A stretch of 64,000 bases of DNA, from contig LODT01000035.1 in NCBI GenBank assembly GCA_001606155.1, positions 62,001-126,000 of the forward strand. Direction: 5' to 3'. This DNA is from Tieghemostelium lacteum. Lineage: Eukaryota; Evosea; Eumycetozoa; Dictyosteliales; Raperosteliaceae. Position 1 is the stretch's first letter. Each line of letters opens with the position of its first letter. The translations under genes and the position numbers were made by a program. Of this stretch, positions 54,003 to 64,000 are shown in pieces. Under the pieces are notes generated by a model, which was not told where the DNA came from, did not search any database, and saw only the letters and a program-made list of their open reading frames with translations.

Positions 54003-55771
54003 TTATGTTTGTTTTATAGTTTTAGTTAGAGATTGTCTTCTTTTAAATTGTGATTTTAAATCTTTTTCTTGAAGACATTTATCAATGGAGTAGGTTTTAG
54101 TTAATGATAGATCTACAGTTATATATGGAGTGGTATTAGATTGAATTGTTTTTAGTAATTCAAGTGACTCTAATAGAGATTGTTTTGGTGTTGGACATAT
54201 AGGGAATAGTGGTGTATTCCATAATGACATTTCACTATTGTTATTGTTGTTTATATATTGAATTGCTTTTGAACAGATTTTAATATTATTATTAGATTTC
54301 AAGTTATCATCTATACCAAAGATGATAGTTACATAACCACCATTGGAAACACATAGAGTTTGAATAAAGGTATTAGATGGTATATGTATAGGCTGTTGGT
54401 GATTGTGTAGTTCTAAATCAGCTAGAATACATCCACTTTCAATGGTAACTTGGTTACAATTTACAATAGAACAGTATTCTATAATAGTGTGTTCTTGAAT
54501 GGTGATTTTAGATGATTGGAAATTAGAATGTATAATACAGAGTTTCTTATTTACAATTTCATTTTGGTTACTACCTATATCTGAATAGACAATTCTCTTG
54601 AAATCCAGTTGAGGAAAGTTTTCTGTAAAATGTTCAAGATATTCTTGACATGTTCCAATATGTATAAACATGGATGGTATATAAGGTATGGTATATAAAG
54701 GTACGTTATTGGACTGAAACATCTCAAAGAGTTTCTTTCTTTCTATTGCTAGTTGATCAGTGTACACTGAAACATTACCTCTACTCTCAAAGTAATCAGC
54801 AGAAGCTCCTGGTCCAAGAGGTTGAAGGAAATCAGAATAGGCATCTATTTCACATTGAATAGGTTGGTTTTCAGAATAGTATTTCAACAGTAGTCTAGAT
54901 ACCATATTATGATCAAAATAGTAACAACTATCCATTAAAACCAATCCATTCTCTAAAATGGCATTACAATCTTTCATTCGTTGTTTAGTAGGTTTATGTA
55001 TAAATCTTTGACATTGGTTAACATCATTCTCTTTAAATGCATTCAAATCCTCTAGAATGAACACACCATGACCAGTACCTATATCCAATGTACCTGGTTG
55101 TGCAATTGCTGTAAAACCTTCTTTATCCAATATCACACCCTCCGATTCAAATAATTCAATATCATCAGAACACGCCAAAAACACACCAGGTTTCATTTTC
55201 TTTGCGAAATCAATCAACATTATCAACTTTATCTCCAACATTGTACAAGCTCTACCACCATCACCCAAACTATAAGGTATAGATGCAAATATCTTTCCAG
55301 TAGTTGAATGATTAGGTAACCTTTTACTGTACCCACCAGCATGTAATAATAATATCTTATCTATCCTCAACCCATTCTTACATAATTAGACACTATACAA
55401 TATCTCTAGCTTCAATATTATTACATATACATACATTGATTGAATAAATGGCCAAGTTCTTGTTTGAGTTTTGATAGAACATAGATGGTTGAACCACCAC
55501 ATCCAATTTTGTTGCCTACAGGATCAGCAATTACCAAATATTTTATAAATGAAGGTATTTCAGCATCTTTTATTTTTTCATTGATTACTAGTTCATAGTA
55601 TTGTTTTTGTTGTTCATCAATTGCTGTGATTACTATGATATCCCAAAATGAACTTTTTAAATCATTGCTAATGTTGTTACCTAAAAGTTTATTAAAATCA
55701 TTACTTTTTCTAAAATGAATATTTTTATAAATATTTAGAATATCCTTATTCTTTTCAAATCCTAATTCCAT
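54003..55771 (-). CDS. fpgt: Fucose-1-phosphate guanylyltransferase
   Basis: Exons are 55435-55771 and 54003-55360, giving about 564 aa against 594 in human. Exon 1 has SFWDIIVITAIDEQQKQYYE and the nucleotide-binding DPVGNKIGCGGSTIYVL (about 83-99). Exon 2 has LLLHAGGYSKRLPNHS, GKIFASIPYSLGDGG, GVFLACSDDIELF, DIGTGHGVFILED, CEIDAYSDFLQPLGPGASAD and FIHIGTCQEYLEHF. The enzyme makes GDP-fucose from fucose-1-phosphate in the salvage route. Exact intron ends are uncertain. I prefer the GTATGT donor with the GGATAG acceptor, which gives FNQYKILLLHAGG. A GTATAT donor with GTTGAG acceptor is also in frame. Confidence 0.9.
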
Positions 55772-55916
55772 TTGAATTTTAATTTATAAATGTGTTGATG
55801 GATGAATTTGTTTATTAATTGAAGTGAGTTTTGGTTTTTTTTATTTTTATTTTTTATAAAATCGATTTAGGGGGATTTGGTGTGTTGTTTTTAGGTCAAT
55901 CATAGATTAGATAATA

Positions 55917-57094
55917 ATGGGTATTTTAGAAAAAATCAAAGATATAGAGTCAGAGATGGCTCGTACTCAAAAGAATAAAGCTACAGAACATCATTTGGGT
56001 ATGCTTAAAGCCAAATTAGCAAGACTGAGAGCACAATTACTGGAACCACCAAAATCCTCAGGTAAAGGTGGTGACGGTTTTGAGGTTTTGAAATCAGGTG
56101 ATGCAAGAGTAGCTCTAATAGGTTTCCCATCTGTTGGTAAAAGTACAATTTTGACAAAACTAACAGAGACAGAATCACAAGCAGCCTCCTATGAATTCAC
56201 AACACTTACTTGTATTCCAGGTGTCATTCAATACAGAGGTGCTAGAATTCAGTTACTAGATACACCTGGTATTATTGAAGGTGCCTCTAGTGGAAGAGGT
56301 AGAGGAAAACAAGTTATATCAGTCGCCAGAACTGCTGATCTCATTCTAATGATGTTAGATGCCACCAAAGGTGAGATTCAAAAGAGAATCTTGGAAGAGG
56401 AACTTGAATCCATTGGTATTCGTTTAAATTCTCAACCCCCCAACATCTATTATAAAGAAAAGAAAGCTGGTGGTGTAAATTTCACTGCTACAGTACCTCT
56501 AACTAAAATCACAGAAAAACTCGCAAAATCCATTTTACACGAATATAAAATACATCATTGTGATCTAGTAGTACGTTGTGACCCAACTGTTGATGAATTA
56601 ATTGATGCTATTGAAGGTAGAAGATCTTACATTAAATGTCTTTATGTAATGTATAATAATTTTTATAAAAATTATTTGAAAATGTTATTATTACTAACAC
56701 TTATATATTTTTATATGAATTTATACAGGTTTATAATAAAATTGATCAATTGTCAATTGAAGAAGTTGATAAAATTGCAAGATTACCAAATTCTGTAGTT
56801 ATAAGTTGTAATTTAAATTTAAATTTAGACTATTTATTAGAAAAGATTTGGGAATATTTGAATTTGGTTAGAGTTTATACCAAAAAGAGAGGTGAATCAC
56901 CAGATTTTGGTGATGCTGTTATTTTAAGAGATGGTGCATCAGTAGAACATGTTTGTCAGTATTTACACAAGGAATTGATTTCTCAATTTAAATATGGTAT
57001 TGTTTGGGGTATCTCCGCAAAACATGGTGGTGGTAGAGTTGGTTTAGCTCATGTTTTAGAAGATGAAGATGTTATTCAAATTGTTAAAAAATAA
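55917..57094 (+). CDS. drg2: Developmentally regulated GTP-binding protein 2 (DRG2)
   Basis: Exons are 55917-56645 and 56729-57094, giving 364 aa, exactly the human DRG2 length. It starts [20 protein letters not shown]. GTPase motifs are G1 GFPSVGKST (69-77), G3 DTPG (115-118) and G4 NKID (246-249, completed by exon 2 as [14 protein letters not shown]). The C-terminal TGS domain has [20 protein letters not shown] and ASVEHVC, ending [11 protein letters not shown] GTPases act in translation with DFRP partners. It is divergent from the fpgt gene across 145 bases. Confidence 0.96.
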
Positions 57095-57246
57095 ATAATA
57101 ATATCCTTTCTTTTTAAAATCTATTTTAATACTAAAACTTCAAAATTCATATTCACTCAACTTGAATATCCTTCAGTTTAAACTGCCTCTAATTAATAAA
57201 CCACAGATTTTTTTTTTTTTTTATTTTATTTATATTCTGAACCCCA

Positions 57247-60200
57247 ATGACATCAAGTCATTTTAAAAAAGTACTTTTAGAATATGATCCATCTGACAGC
57301 AAGAAATCCTTTACATTTATTCTAGGTGGAATATTGTTAATGTGTGAGACCATACCAGACCAATGCACACCAGATGAGTTTTTTAGAACTTATAAAGAGG
57401 CGTAGGTATTTTCTTTTGAACTGTTTTACATCTAAATATATTATTTAGGGTTATATTAATGTGTATATATGTGTGTGGAATTACATAGGGATAAAGAGGT
57501 AATAACAATGGTACTTTCAGATTCACCTCTACATTTGGTACAGAGTATCTTTGAAATTAAGATACAAGAAAAGGATCAATGTGTTTATAAGTTCCTAGCA
57601 TGTCTAGGTTCATTTGTTAATGAAGATTTCTGTGTGTCTGTACTTAATCTATTGGCAACTGTGAGTGATAGTGTTTATACAGAGAAATGCATACAGGCTA
57701 TAAAGGTACATGTGAAATGGAGTCATCTATTTAAATTTGGTGATGCTGTTCAGAAAGGACTAAAGATATCTCAGTTGGGATATTTATTTAAATGTATAGC
57801 TTCTAATAATTTGGAGGAGTATAAGAGGGTGTTTAGTATTCCAGATTTTTTGGATTCCAGTAATGGTAAAGTGATAGCTGAAATGATAGTTACCAATAAT
57901 GCAACGAATATTCTTGCTTATTTGTTGGGTATTGAATTTACAGCTACTTTAATGTTGAACTATATCGATGCTATTTTAATGTTGGTTTTAGAGAAGAGAG
58001 CATTTGAGACATTTACTCTATTGTTAGATAGAAGACCTAGAATGTATGGAGAGGCAATGTTTGTTGGCACTAAATTTGCAACTCAATTAGTAGAGGAACA
58101 TATGGCAACTTGGATTGATGTTCTAACTAGAAATCACTATAAAATATCCATTGCATCAACGGAAATTACAACATTTGAATCAGCATTACTGGGTAATGAT
58201 ATACCTACTTTAAAAGCAGTGTATAATAACATTAAAGCTATTCATAAAGTACCTTCAACTGCTCTGGCATTACAAGATCATGTACTTATAAAAACAAGTT
58301 CCAACCCAAAGTTTTATGAGATTTTAGTGGTTTTGCATTCGTTAGTTGGAATACCTGCTATGGTCTCTACTGGTTCGTACGAAAATGTCAAGATTCCATT
58401 GGTTTTCTATGCTAACAATCCATTGACTTTAGGATTCTATTTGACAATGCACTCTAATGTCATTCAACAACAGGTAGATCTTAAGGCTTGGGCAGAGGGT
58501 GCTGCATCAGGACACATTAAAGTACCCAAAGAAGTCGGTGTAATGATTTATAAGGTTAATAATAGGTATCATAGAACTGTTAATCTTTTACAGCTCAATT
58601 ATCTATTGGATCTAGAAGAGAATATAGAGTATATAGTCAAACACTATCTACCTGAGGAATTCCAAGATATCTCTAATTTCACTAGAGATGAATTTCTCAT
58701 TCTATTTGGTCTGCATGTTGTAAATAAGGATAAAATCATCTCCAACGATGCCATTAAAGCAGAAGAAGAACTCTTAAAACAAGAAGAAAAACAAAAAAAA
58801 ACAAACAGAAAAAAAAAGATAAGAAACAACAACAAAAACAAAAACAAAAGCAACAAACCATTTCTAAATCATCTCCTTCTAAAAAGAGTATAGAGAAAGA
58901 AAAGGATACCAATACACCTGTGAAACCACAAGAATCAGTGACAAAAGAATCTACAGTATCGACAGAAACAACCAATGTAAAGAAAGAAGAAAAAGTTGAA
59001 AAAGTCGAAGTTCCTTTACCAGTTTTCGATGTGATAGTTGGTAAATTTAAATTTAGTAGAAAGGAGAGTAATATATTGGGTAGAGGTAGTAATGGTACAT
59101 TGGTTTATAGAGGTTTGTGGAATGACAAGATACCAGTTGCTATTAAGCAAATGCAAAAGGCATTTAATCCACAGATTTCAAAGGAAATTGATGTATTGAT
59201 ACGATTGACTGATTCTACATGTAAAAATATAGTTAGATATATTGATCAAGAGGAAGATGATATGTTTGTCTATTTGGGTTTGACATTATGTGAAGGGTCT
59301 CTACAGGATATGGTTGATAAAAATCAGTTGGTGAATAAAACTGTTAGGGAAATACTATCATTGATTCAGGATATGTTGAATGGTGTAAAGTTTCTACATG
59401 ATCAAGGTATAGTTCACAACGATTTGAACCCTAGAAATATTCTATTAAAGGATCATAGATTTCTTATAGCTGATTTGGGGTTGAGTAAGATGGAAGTTCA
59501 ATCCAGTTTTACATTTACGATGCATTCTCCAACTGGACAGGAAGGTTATCATCCAGCTGAGGTACTACTAGAGAAACGTAAAACCAAGTCAGTTGATATA
59601 TTCTCTTTGGGGTGTTTAATCTATTTGGTAATCAGTCCTGGAAAACACCCATTTGGTGATAAATTACTTAGAGTTGCAAACATTCTCAATGACAATAGAT
59701 CCAATATTGACTTGGATGTAATGCATAGACACCCAATACTATGTGACCTCATTTATGAAATGATTTGTAAGAATAGTGAACAGAGACCTACTATAGACCA
59801 GATACTTCATCACCCTTACTTTTGGAGTAATACTCAAAAGATTCAATTTTTAGATTCAGTAAATACCTTTCTAAAAGACAACACCATACCTGTAAATTCA
59901 AACAAAAAAACACAAAACTTTTTAAATACAGTAGAGATATCTTCTGTAAAGAAACCCTACCTTTCCAAATCTTGGAATAAATGTATAGACGATATATTGT
60001 TTGTTCAAATTGTTAAAAAAACAACAACAACAACCAGTAGTAATAATAATAGTAATAATACAGATAAATATTTTTACAATTATGATAATGTTAGAGATTT
60101 AATTAGATTTATTAGAAATACAATTCAACATCATCAAGAGATAAAACAATCAATACTTCATGGAAACCCCAATAATTCAACAGTAATAGAAATTGCAGAA

Positions 60201-60341
60201 AATTTGTCAAGTAAAGAATCAACTTATGCCTATTTTGAATCTAAATTTCCAGATTTATTCTATTATCTCTTTCAAAAATTAAAATTGGTAGAATATTCTC
60301 GTAGCATTCATCTAAAGAATTTCTATCACTTGCAAAATTGA
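57247..60341 (+). CDS. IRE1-like (irl-type) kinase-RNase with helical-repeat N-terminus, one apparent frame change
   Basis: Exon 1 is 57247-57401 and exon 2 starts at 57489. The first about 490 residues are ankyrin-like or helical repeats, as in dictyostelid irl proteins. The kinase has LGRGSNGTLVYRGLW, VAIKQM, a catalytic loop HNDLNPRNIL and DLG in place of DFG, so two classical motifs are altered. A KEN-type RNase domain follows: WNKCIDDILF, YDNVRDLIRFIRNTIQHHQE and YFESKFPDLFYYLF. No signal peptide or membrane helix is seen, unlike true IRE1. The first frame closes at 58893 in a Lys/Asn run. A second frame is open from about 58810 to the end. One missing base in the A-runs at 58792-58817 would join them into about 1002 aa. 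Confidence 0.8.
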
Positions 60342-61037
60342 TTTGTAATTACAAGAAATTGAAATTTCAATTTCATTATAAAATACAATACGAAATGATC
60401 TTGAAATTGTCTACAAGTGTGGTATATCTAGAAATAAATTTTGTTTTTACCCCCAACCACACTCGAAAAACATTAATTAACTTGGGGGTAAAAAATTCAT
60501 TTCATTTCTGATATAGTATATTTCTAATACTAAAAATTATATGTATGTTGGAATTTCAATCTTTAGATTTGATTATTTAAAAAACTAATTTTAACTCTTT
60601 TAGTTTTCTTTTTTTCTATATTTCACCTTTATATATTTTCAATTTATATATATTTTATATATTATTGGTTGTTTTTTGTCATTGTTGTCATTGTTGTCAT
60701 TGTCATTGTTGTTGTTATTATTGTGATCATAGTATAGTTAATTTTGGTATAATTTTGTATTAGAATTTGTTTCAAAAAAAATATCTACTAAATTTTTAAG
60801 TGGAATTTATAATTATTGTTATTTTTATTTGTATGTAATTCATTGTTTATAGTAGATACAATTTGATAACAAACAATTACTATTGTTAATTTTAGTATTA
60901 ATTATCTCTTATTTTTTTATTTTTAATTTATTGTTATTAAATTATTATTATTTATATTTTTTTGTAAATTTTAGATTAAAGTTAAAATAGTAGTGGTATT
61001 TTAAAAAAAGAGTAAGTTCATTACTAAATTAAAAAAA
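60342..61037. other. long intergenic region with hairpin and TGTCAT repeats
   Basis: 696 bases between the irl kinase stop and the transporter start, both on the plus strand. It contains the inverted repeat at 60444-60494, a TTGTTGTCA/TTGTCA-type tandem block near 60676-60717 and many T-tracts before the transporter. No open frame looks coding. Confidence 0.6.
60444..60494. repeat. inverted repeat (13-base perfect arms, 25-base loop) after the irl gene
   Basis: The arms TTTTTACCCCCAA (60444-60456) and TTGGGGGTAAAAA (60482-60494) are perfect complements. Similarity continues outwards with gaps (ATATC-AGAAAT on each side), so the full imperfect stem may span about 60425-60518. The C5/G5 blocks stand out in this A/T-rich DNA. 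Confidence 0.8.
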
Positions 61038-63018
61038 ATGGGGGCAGAGGATAATACAGGTTCTCTAGAAAAAACTCAAGTTGCAAGTAGCAGTAGTTCC
61101 ATAACTCAAATTTCTACTGAAAAAACATCAGTTTTGAAAAAGAGTAGTGATGAATATGAAAATATAAAAATTGAAGATAAAGATGAAATTGATAACATGG
61201 TTATTGATCCAAAATATGGAGGAAGTCCAACTAAATTCCCACCCTCAATCAAATATATTATGTTAAATGAAATATGTGAACGTTATTCCTACTATGGTCT
61301 GAAAGCAATTTTAGTTCTCTATCTCACTGATTTTATGGGTTACAATGACAACACTTCAACATCAATATTCCATGTATTTAATTCTTTTGCATATCTATTG
61401 TATGTATTTTTAAATTTACAAATTTAATTTTGTGATATTAATATTTGGATATTTTAGTCCATTATTAGGTGCATATCTATCTGATGCTAGATTAGGTAAA
61501 TTCCTTACCATTGTGACATTTAGTATCATTTATTGTTTTGGTGGTGGATTTTTAACATTATCCGCAGTTCCAGGGTTGACTGGAAGTGGTCCAGGCGAAA
61601 GATCCCCATGGGCTTTGATAATGGGTTTATTGCTTTTATCTTTGGGTACTGGTGGTATTAAACCTGTTGTATCTGCAATGGCTGGTGACCAATTAGGTCC
61701 ACATCAAATTAAACTATTAGAAAAACTATTTCAGATATTCTATTGGTGTATAAATTTAGGTTCTTTCTTATCAACTATTATCTCACCCATTCTTAGAAAA
61801 CATGTTGGTTATTGGTGTGCTTTCATGGTTCCAACTATTCTATTGACATTTAGTATTGTAGTTTTCATATCTGGTAAGAAGAGTTATATTCTAAACAAAC
61901 CTGCTGGCAGTATCTATTGGAAGGCTTCTAAGATAGTTGGAAACGGTATAAAAGAAAAAGTTAAGTCAATGAGAAACTCTGATTATAATAACCCACATTA
62001 TGAAGGTCACTGGTTAGATAGAGCAAAGGCTAAATATGATTCTGGATCTGTTGAAGCTATGAAATATGTTCTCAATGTATTGTTAATATTTGTCCCAATG
62101 CCTTTCTTCTGGTCTCTATATGATCAATCAGGTTCCAGATGGACTTTGCAAACTAAATCTATGGACATCACAATTGGTAAGATTAAATTAGAAAAGGATA
62201 TGATTCAAGCTCTCAATCCACTTTTAATCATGATATTTGTCCCTATTTTCCAATATTGTATCTATAAGCCATTGGATAAGAAAAATATTCATTTCACAGC
62301 TCTTAAGCGTATGACTGTTGGTATGTTCTTAGCAATCGTATCATTCTTAATTGCAATGTTTTTGCAGTTATATATTGATAGTAAACCAGCCAACACTGTT
62401 TCTGTAGTATGGCAGCTGCCACAATATGTTGTTATGGCATGGGCTGAAATTCTACTAAGCATTACTGGATTAGAGTTTGCATATAGTCAAGCTCCAAAAT
62501 CAATGAAAAGTATTATCATGTCAGCTTGGTTACTCACTGTATCTCTTGGTAATGTATTTGTTATTGTTGTAGTAGAAGGTATCAATTTACCATCAAGATG
62601 GGTTGAATTTTTAGTATTTGCTGGTGTAATGGCTTTCTTTACTGTAATATTCATTATCATTGCAATTAATTATAAATATGTTGATCCAGATGTAATTAAT
62701 CAAATTGGAAATGATACAACTTCAAATCCACCTGATAGCCCAATTATTCAAGATAACACAAGTACCAAATCCAAAATGGGTGAACCTCAACTAGATCTCT
62801 TATCACCACATAATTTAATATCCCCACCATTTATTACACCAACTATTGAAACCCCAGTTGGTTCTACTCCACAATATCACCATGAAAAGAAAACAATAAC
62901 CACCAATTCTACAACTAGTTCAACAAGCAATAGTTCAACATTAAACGTTCCATATGTTCCAAAGCCCAGAAAACCATCTCCACGACCATCACCAACCCTC
63001 ACTCAACAAAATAAATAA
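61038..63018 (+). CDS. POT/PTR-family proton-coupled peptide transporter (SLC15-like)
   Basis: Exons are 61038-61399 and 61458-63018, giving 640 aa. The splice restores YLFPLLGAYLSDARLGKFLT. The family signature ExxERxxYYG reads EICERYSYYGLKAIL (about 78-92). Further conserved parts are SLGTGGIKPVVSAMAGDQ, FQIFYWCINLGSF and PFFWSLYDQSGSRWTLQT, with QYVVMAWAEILLSITGLEF near the end. About 12 membrane helices are expected. The N-terminus (1-65) and the Pro/Ser/Thr-rich C-tail are cytosolic. It imports di- and tripeptides with protons at the surface or endolysosomes. Confidence 0.92.
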
Positions 63019-63161
63019 ACAATAACAACCATGTTTAAACTTTATCAAATTGATAAAGTATTTTTATATAAAGTTATCATGATATCAACTTTTTATAAAA
63101 GAAAATTTATTAATAAAATATAAATCTTTACTAAAATTAGTTGTGAATTTTATATTAAAAT

Positions 63162-63655
63162 CTATACTGAATATTTTTCAAAAATGGTTACAAATGGATC
63201 TAGAGATTTTGGATAATTTGCAGTGATATCAAAAACAATACCAATCTTTTTTGAAACGACAGTGATTTTATAAGTTGTTTTCCAAGGTTTGTTACTACTG
63301 TCATGAAATGTAGTGGGATCCATATTCTTAAATTCATCACTATCAACTAGATCTTCAAGTTTTTTTGCATCTTCCATTGTCATCTTACCAGTCTTTCCAT
63401 TCTGATTGATATAATATCCAGAATTTAATTCAATTTGTAAACTCTTATATTCATTATTTGGACCACCTTGTCTTGATATTACCAGATCCTAATTAAACCA
63501 TATCATATCGACATATATTATTAATATTATTAAAAAAATTTAAATATTATTTTTCATTTTAAAATAATTACCCCTGAATCACCACTTGTTATATGAAATA
63601 ATAGAAAACAACTTGATATTATTGAAAAAATTAAAAGTAATTTTAAAGATTTCAT
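63162..63655 (-). CDS. Small secreted protein, unrecognised
   Basis: Exons are 63572-63655 and 63162-63488, giving 136 aa. Exon 1 is almost exactly a signal peptide (MKSLKLLLIFSIISSCFLLF, then HITSGDSG). The mature part has DLVISRQGGPNNEYKSLQIE, SGYYINQNGKTGKMTMEDAK, KPWKTTYKITVVSKKIGIVF and SLDPFVTIFEKYSV. It has no cysteine and no known motif. The intron ends (GTAATT donor, ATTAG acceptor) keep phase 0. Confidence 0.7.
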
Positions 63656-63790
63656 ATTAGTTGTTGACAAATGGGTTGTGTAAAGAAAAAAATCAAATAA
63701 ATAATATTAGAAGGATATTTAATTTACTCGTTTTTTATACTATTTTTTACATGTAATTTAATTGTAAAGAATATTCCTCAGATTAATAAT

Positions 63791-63957
63791 ATTACTATAA
63801 TTATTACCCTATACGCAGATGACACTGCAACATTAATATTCTTTTTCTTCTGTTATTATATTGATCTTAATATATTTCATTACAATTAAAGTCAATTCGA
63901 TCGAATTCAAACTGATCTTGAAATGATTTCTGATAATGTTCAGTTTTGGGATTAGTT
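63791..63957 (+). mobile_element. reverse-transcriptase remnant, probably non-LTR
   Basis: The plus strand reads LYADDTATLI around 63809-63838, the catalytic YADD box of reverse transcriptases. About 65 bases later another frame reads IQTDLEMISDNVQFW, which fits the segment after the box in non-LTR (LINE-like) enzymes. The piece is short and broken. It runs towards the window edge, so its extent is unknown. Confidence 0.45.
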
Positions 63958-63988
63958 TGTGTACGTTCGGTAATATCCCAAAACTGAA
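63939..63988. repeat. perfect 14-base inverted repeat, 22-base loop
   Basis: Arms TTCAGTTTTGGGAT (63939-63952) and ATCCCAAAACTGAA (63975-63988) are exact complements, overlapping the end of the reverse-transcriptase remnant. Confidence 0.85.
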
Positions 63989-64000
63989 TAATAGTAATTA

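Noticed and set aside
1-64000. tRNA genes
   Set aside because: By eye I found no clear B-box (GGTTCRANNCC) with a matching A-box. A tRNA scan would be decisive.

Overview
The window is nuclear DNA of a dictyostelid social amoeba. I infer this from the A/T-rich sequence, poly-N and poly-Q tracts encoded by AAT/AAC and CAA runs, short T-rich introns (about 60-120 bases) with GTAGGT, GTATGT or GTAAGT donors, tight gene packing on both strands, and families typical of the group (ComC-like EGF membrane protein, IRE1-like 'irl' kinase, F-box/LRR-like families). The genus cannot be fixed by eye. I rebuilt many genes across introns; exon limits are in the entries.

Left part (1-14.3 kb): a partial TBC-type gene, a three-exon PHO80-type cyclin, a eukaryotic HsdR-like (type I restriction motor) ATPase, two adjacent genes for fused H2B-H2A histone doublets, and, transcribed divergently from them, a complete MYSM1-like H2A deubiquitinase (two Myb/SANT domains, SWIRM, JAMM). 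A triple-PH protein and an AT-hook protein follow. The doublets beside an H2A deubiquitinase, with the HsdR-like motor next door, are the most striking part of the window.

Middle (14.4-37.1 kb): a large ComC-like EGF membrane protein, an ankyrin-like protein, a small orphan, a RhoGEF, an RPA32-like protein, an acidic protein with a possible Rsa3 domain, a small basic protein, PRPF31, the proteasome subunit RPN2/PSMD1 and a poly-Q CDK-like kinase.

Right part (37.2-64 kb): two tandem F-box/LRR-like paralogues (the second frame-broken), an ependymin-like secreted protein, a NAD kinase with a probable membrane anchor, a third F-box/LRR-like gene whose 3' end is mirrored by an 82-base inverted repeat, a DnaJ/zinc-ribbon protein, ribosomal proteins eS6 and uS7, TRAPPC4, an orphan, fucose-1-phosphate guanylyltransferase, DRG2, an IRE1-like kinase-RNase, a POT-family peptide transporter, a small secreted protein and a reverse-transcriptase scrap at the right edge.

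Four host genes (CDK-like, second LRR-like, DnaJ, irl kinase) are each interrupted by one apparent single-base frame change. Three of these lie in A-runs or CAA repeats, so sequencing or assembly error is the leading explanation. I saw no tRNA, rRNA or CRISPR array.
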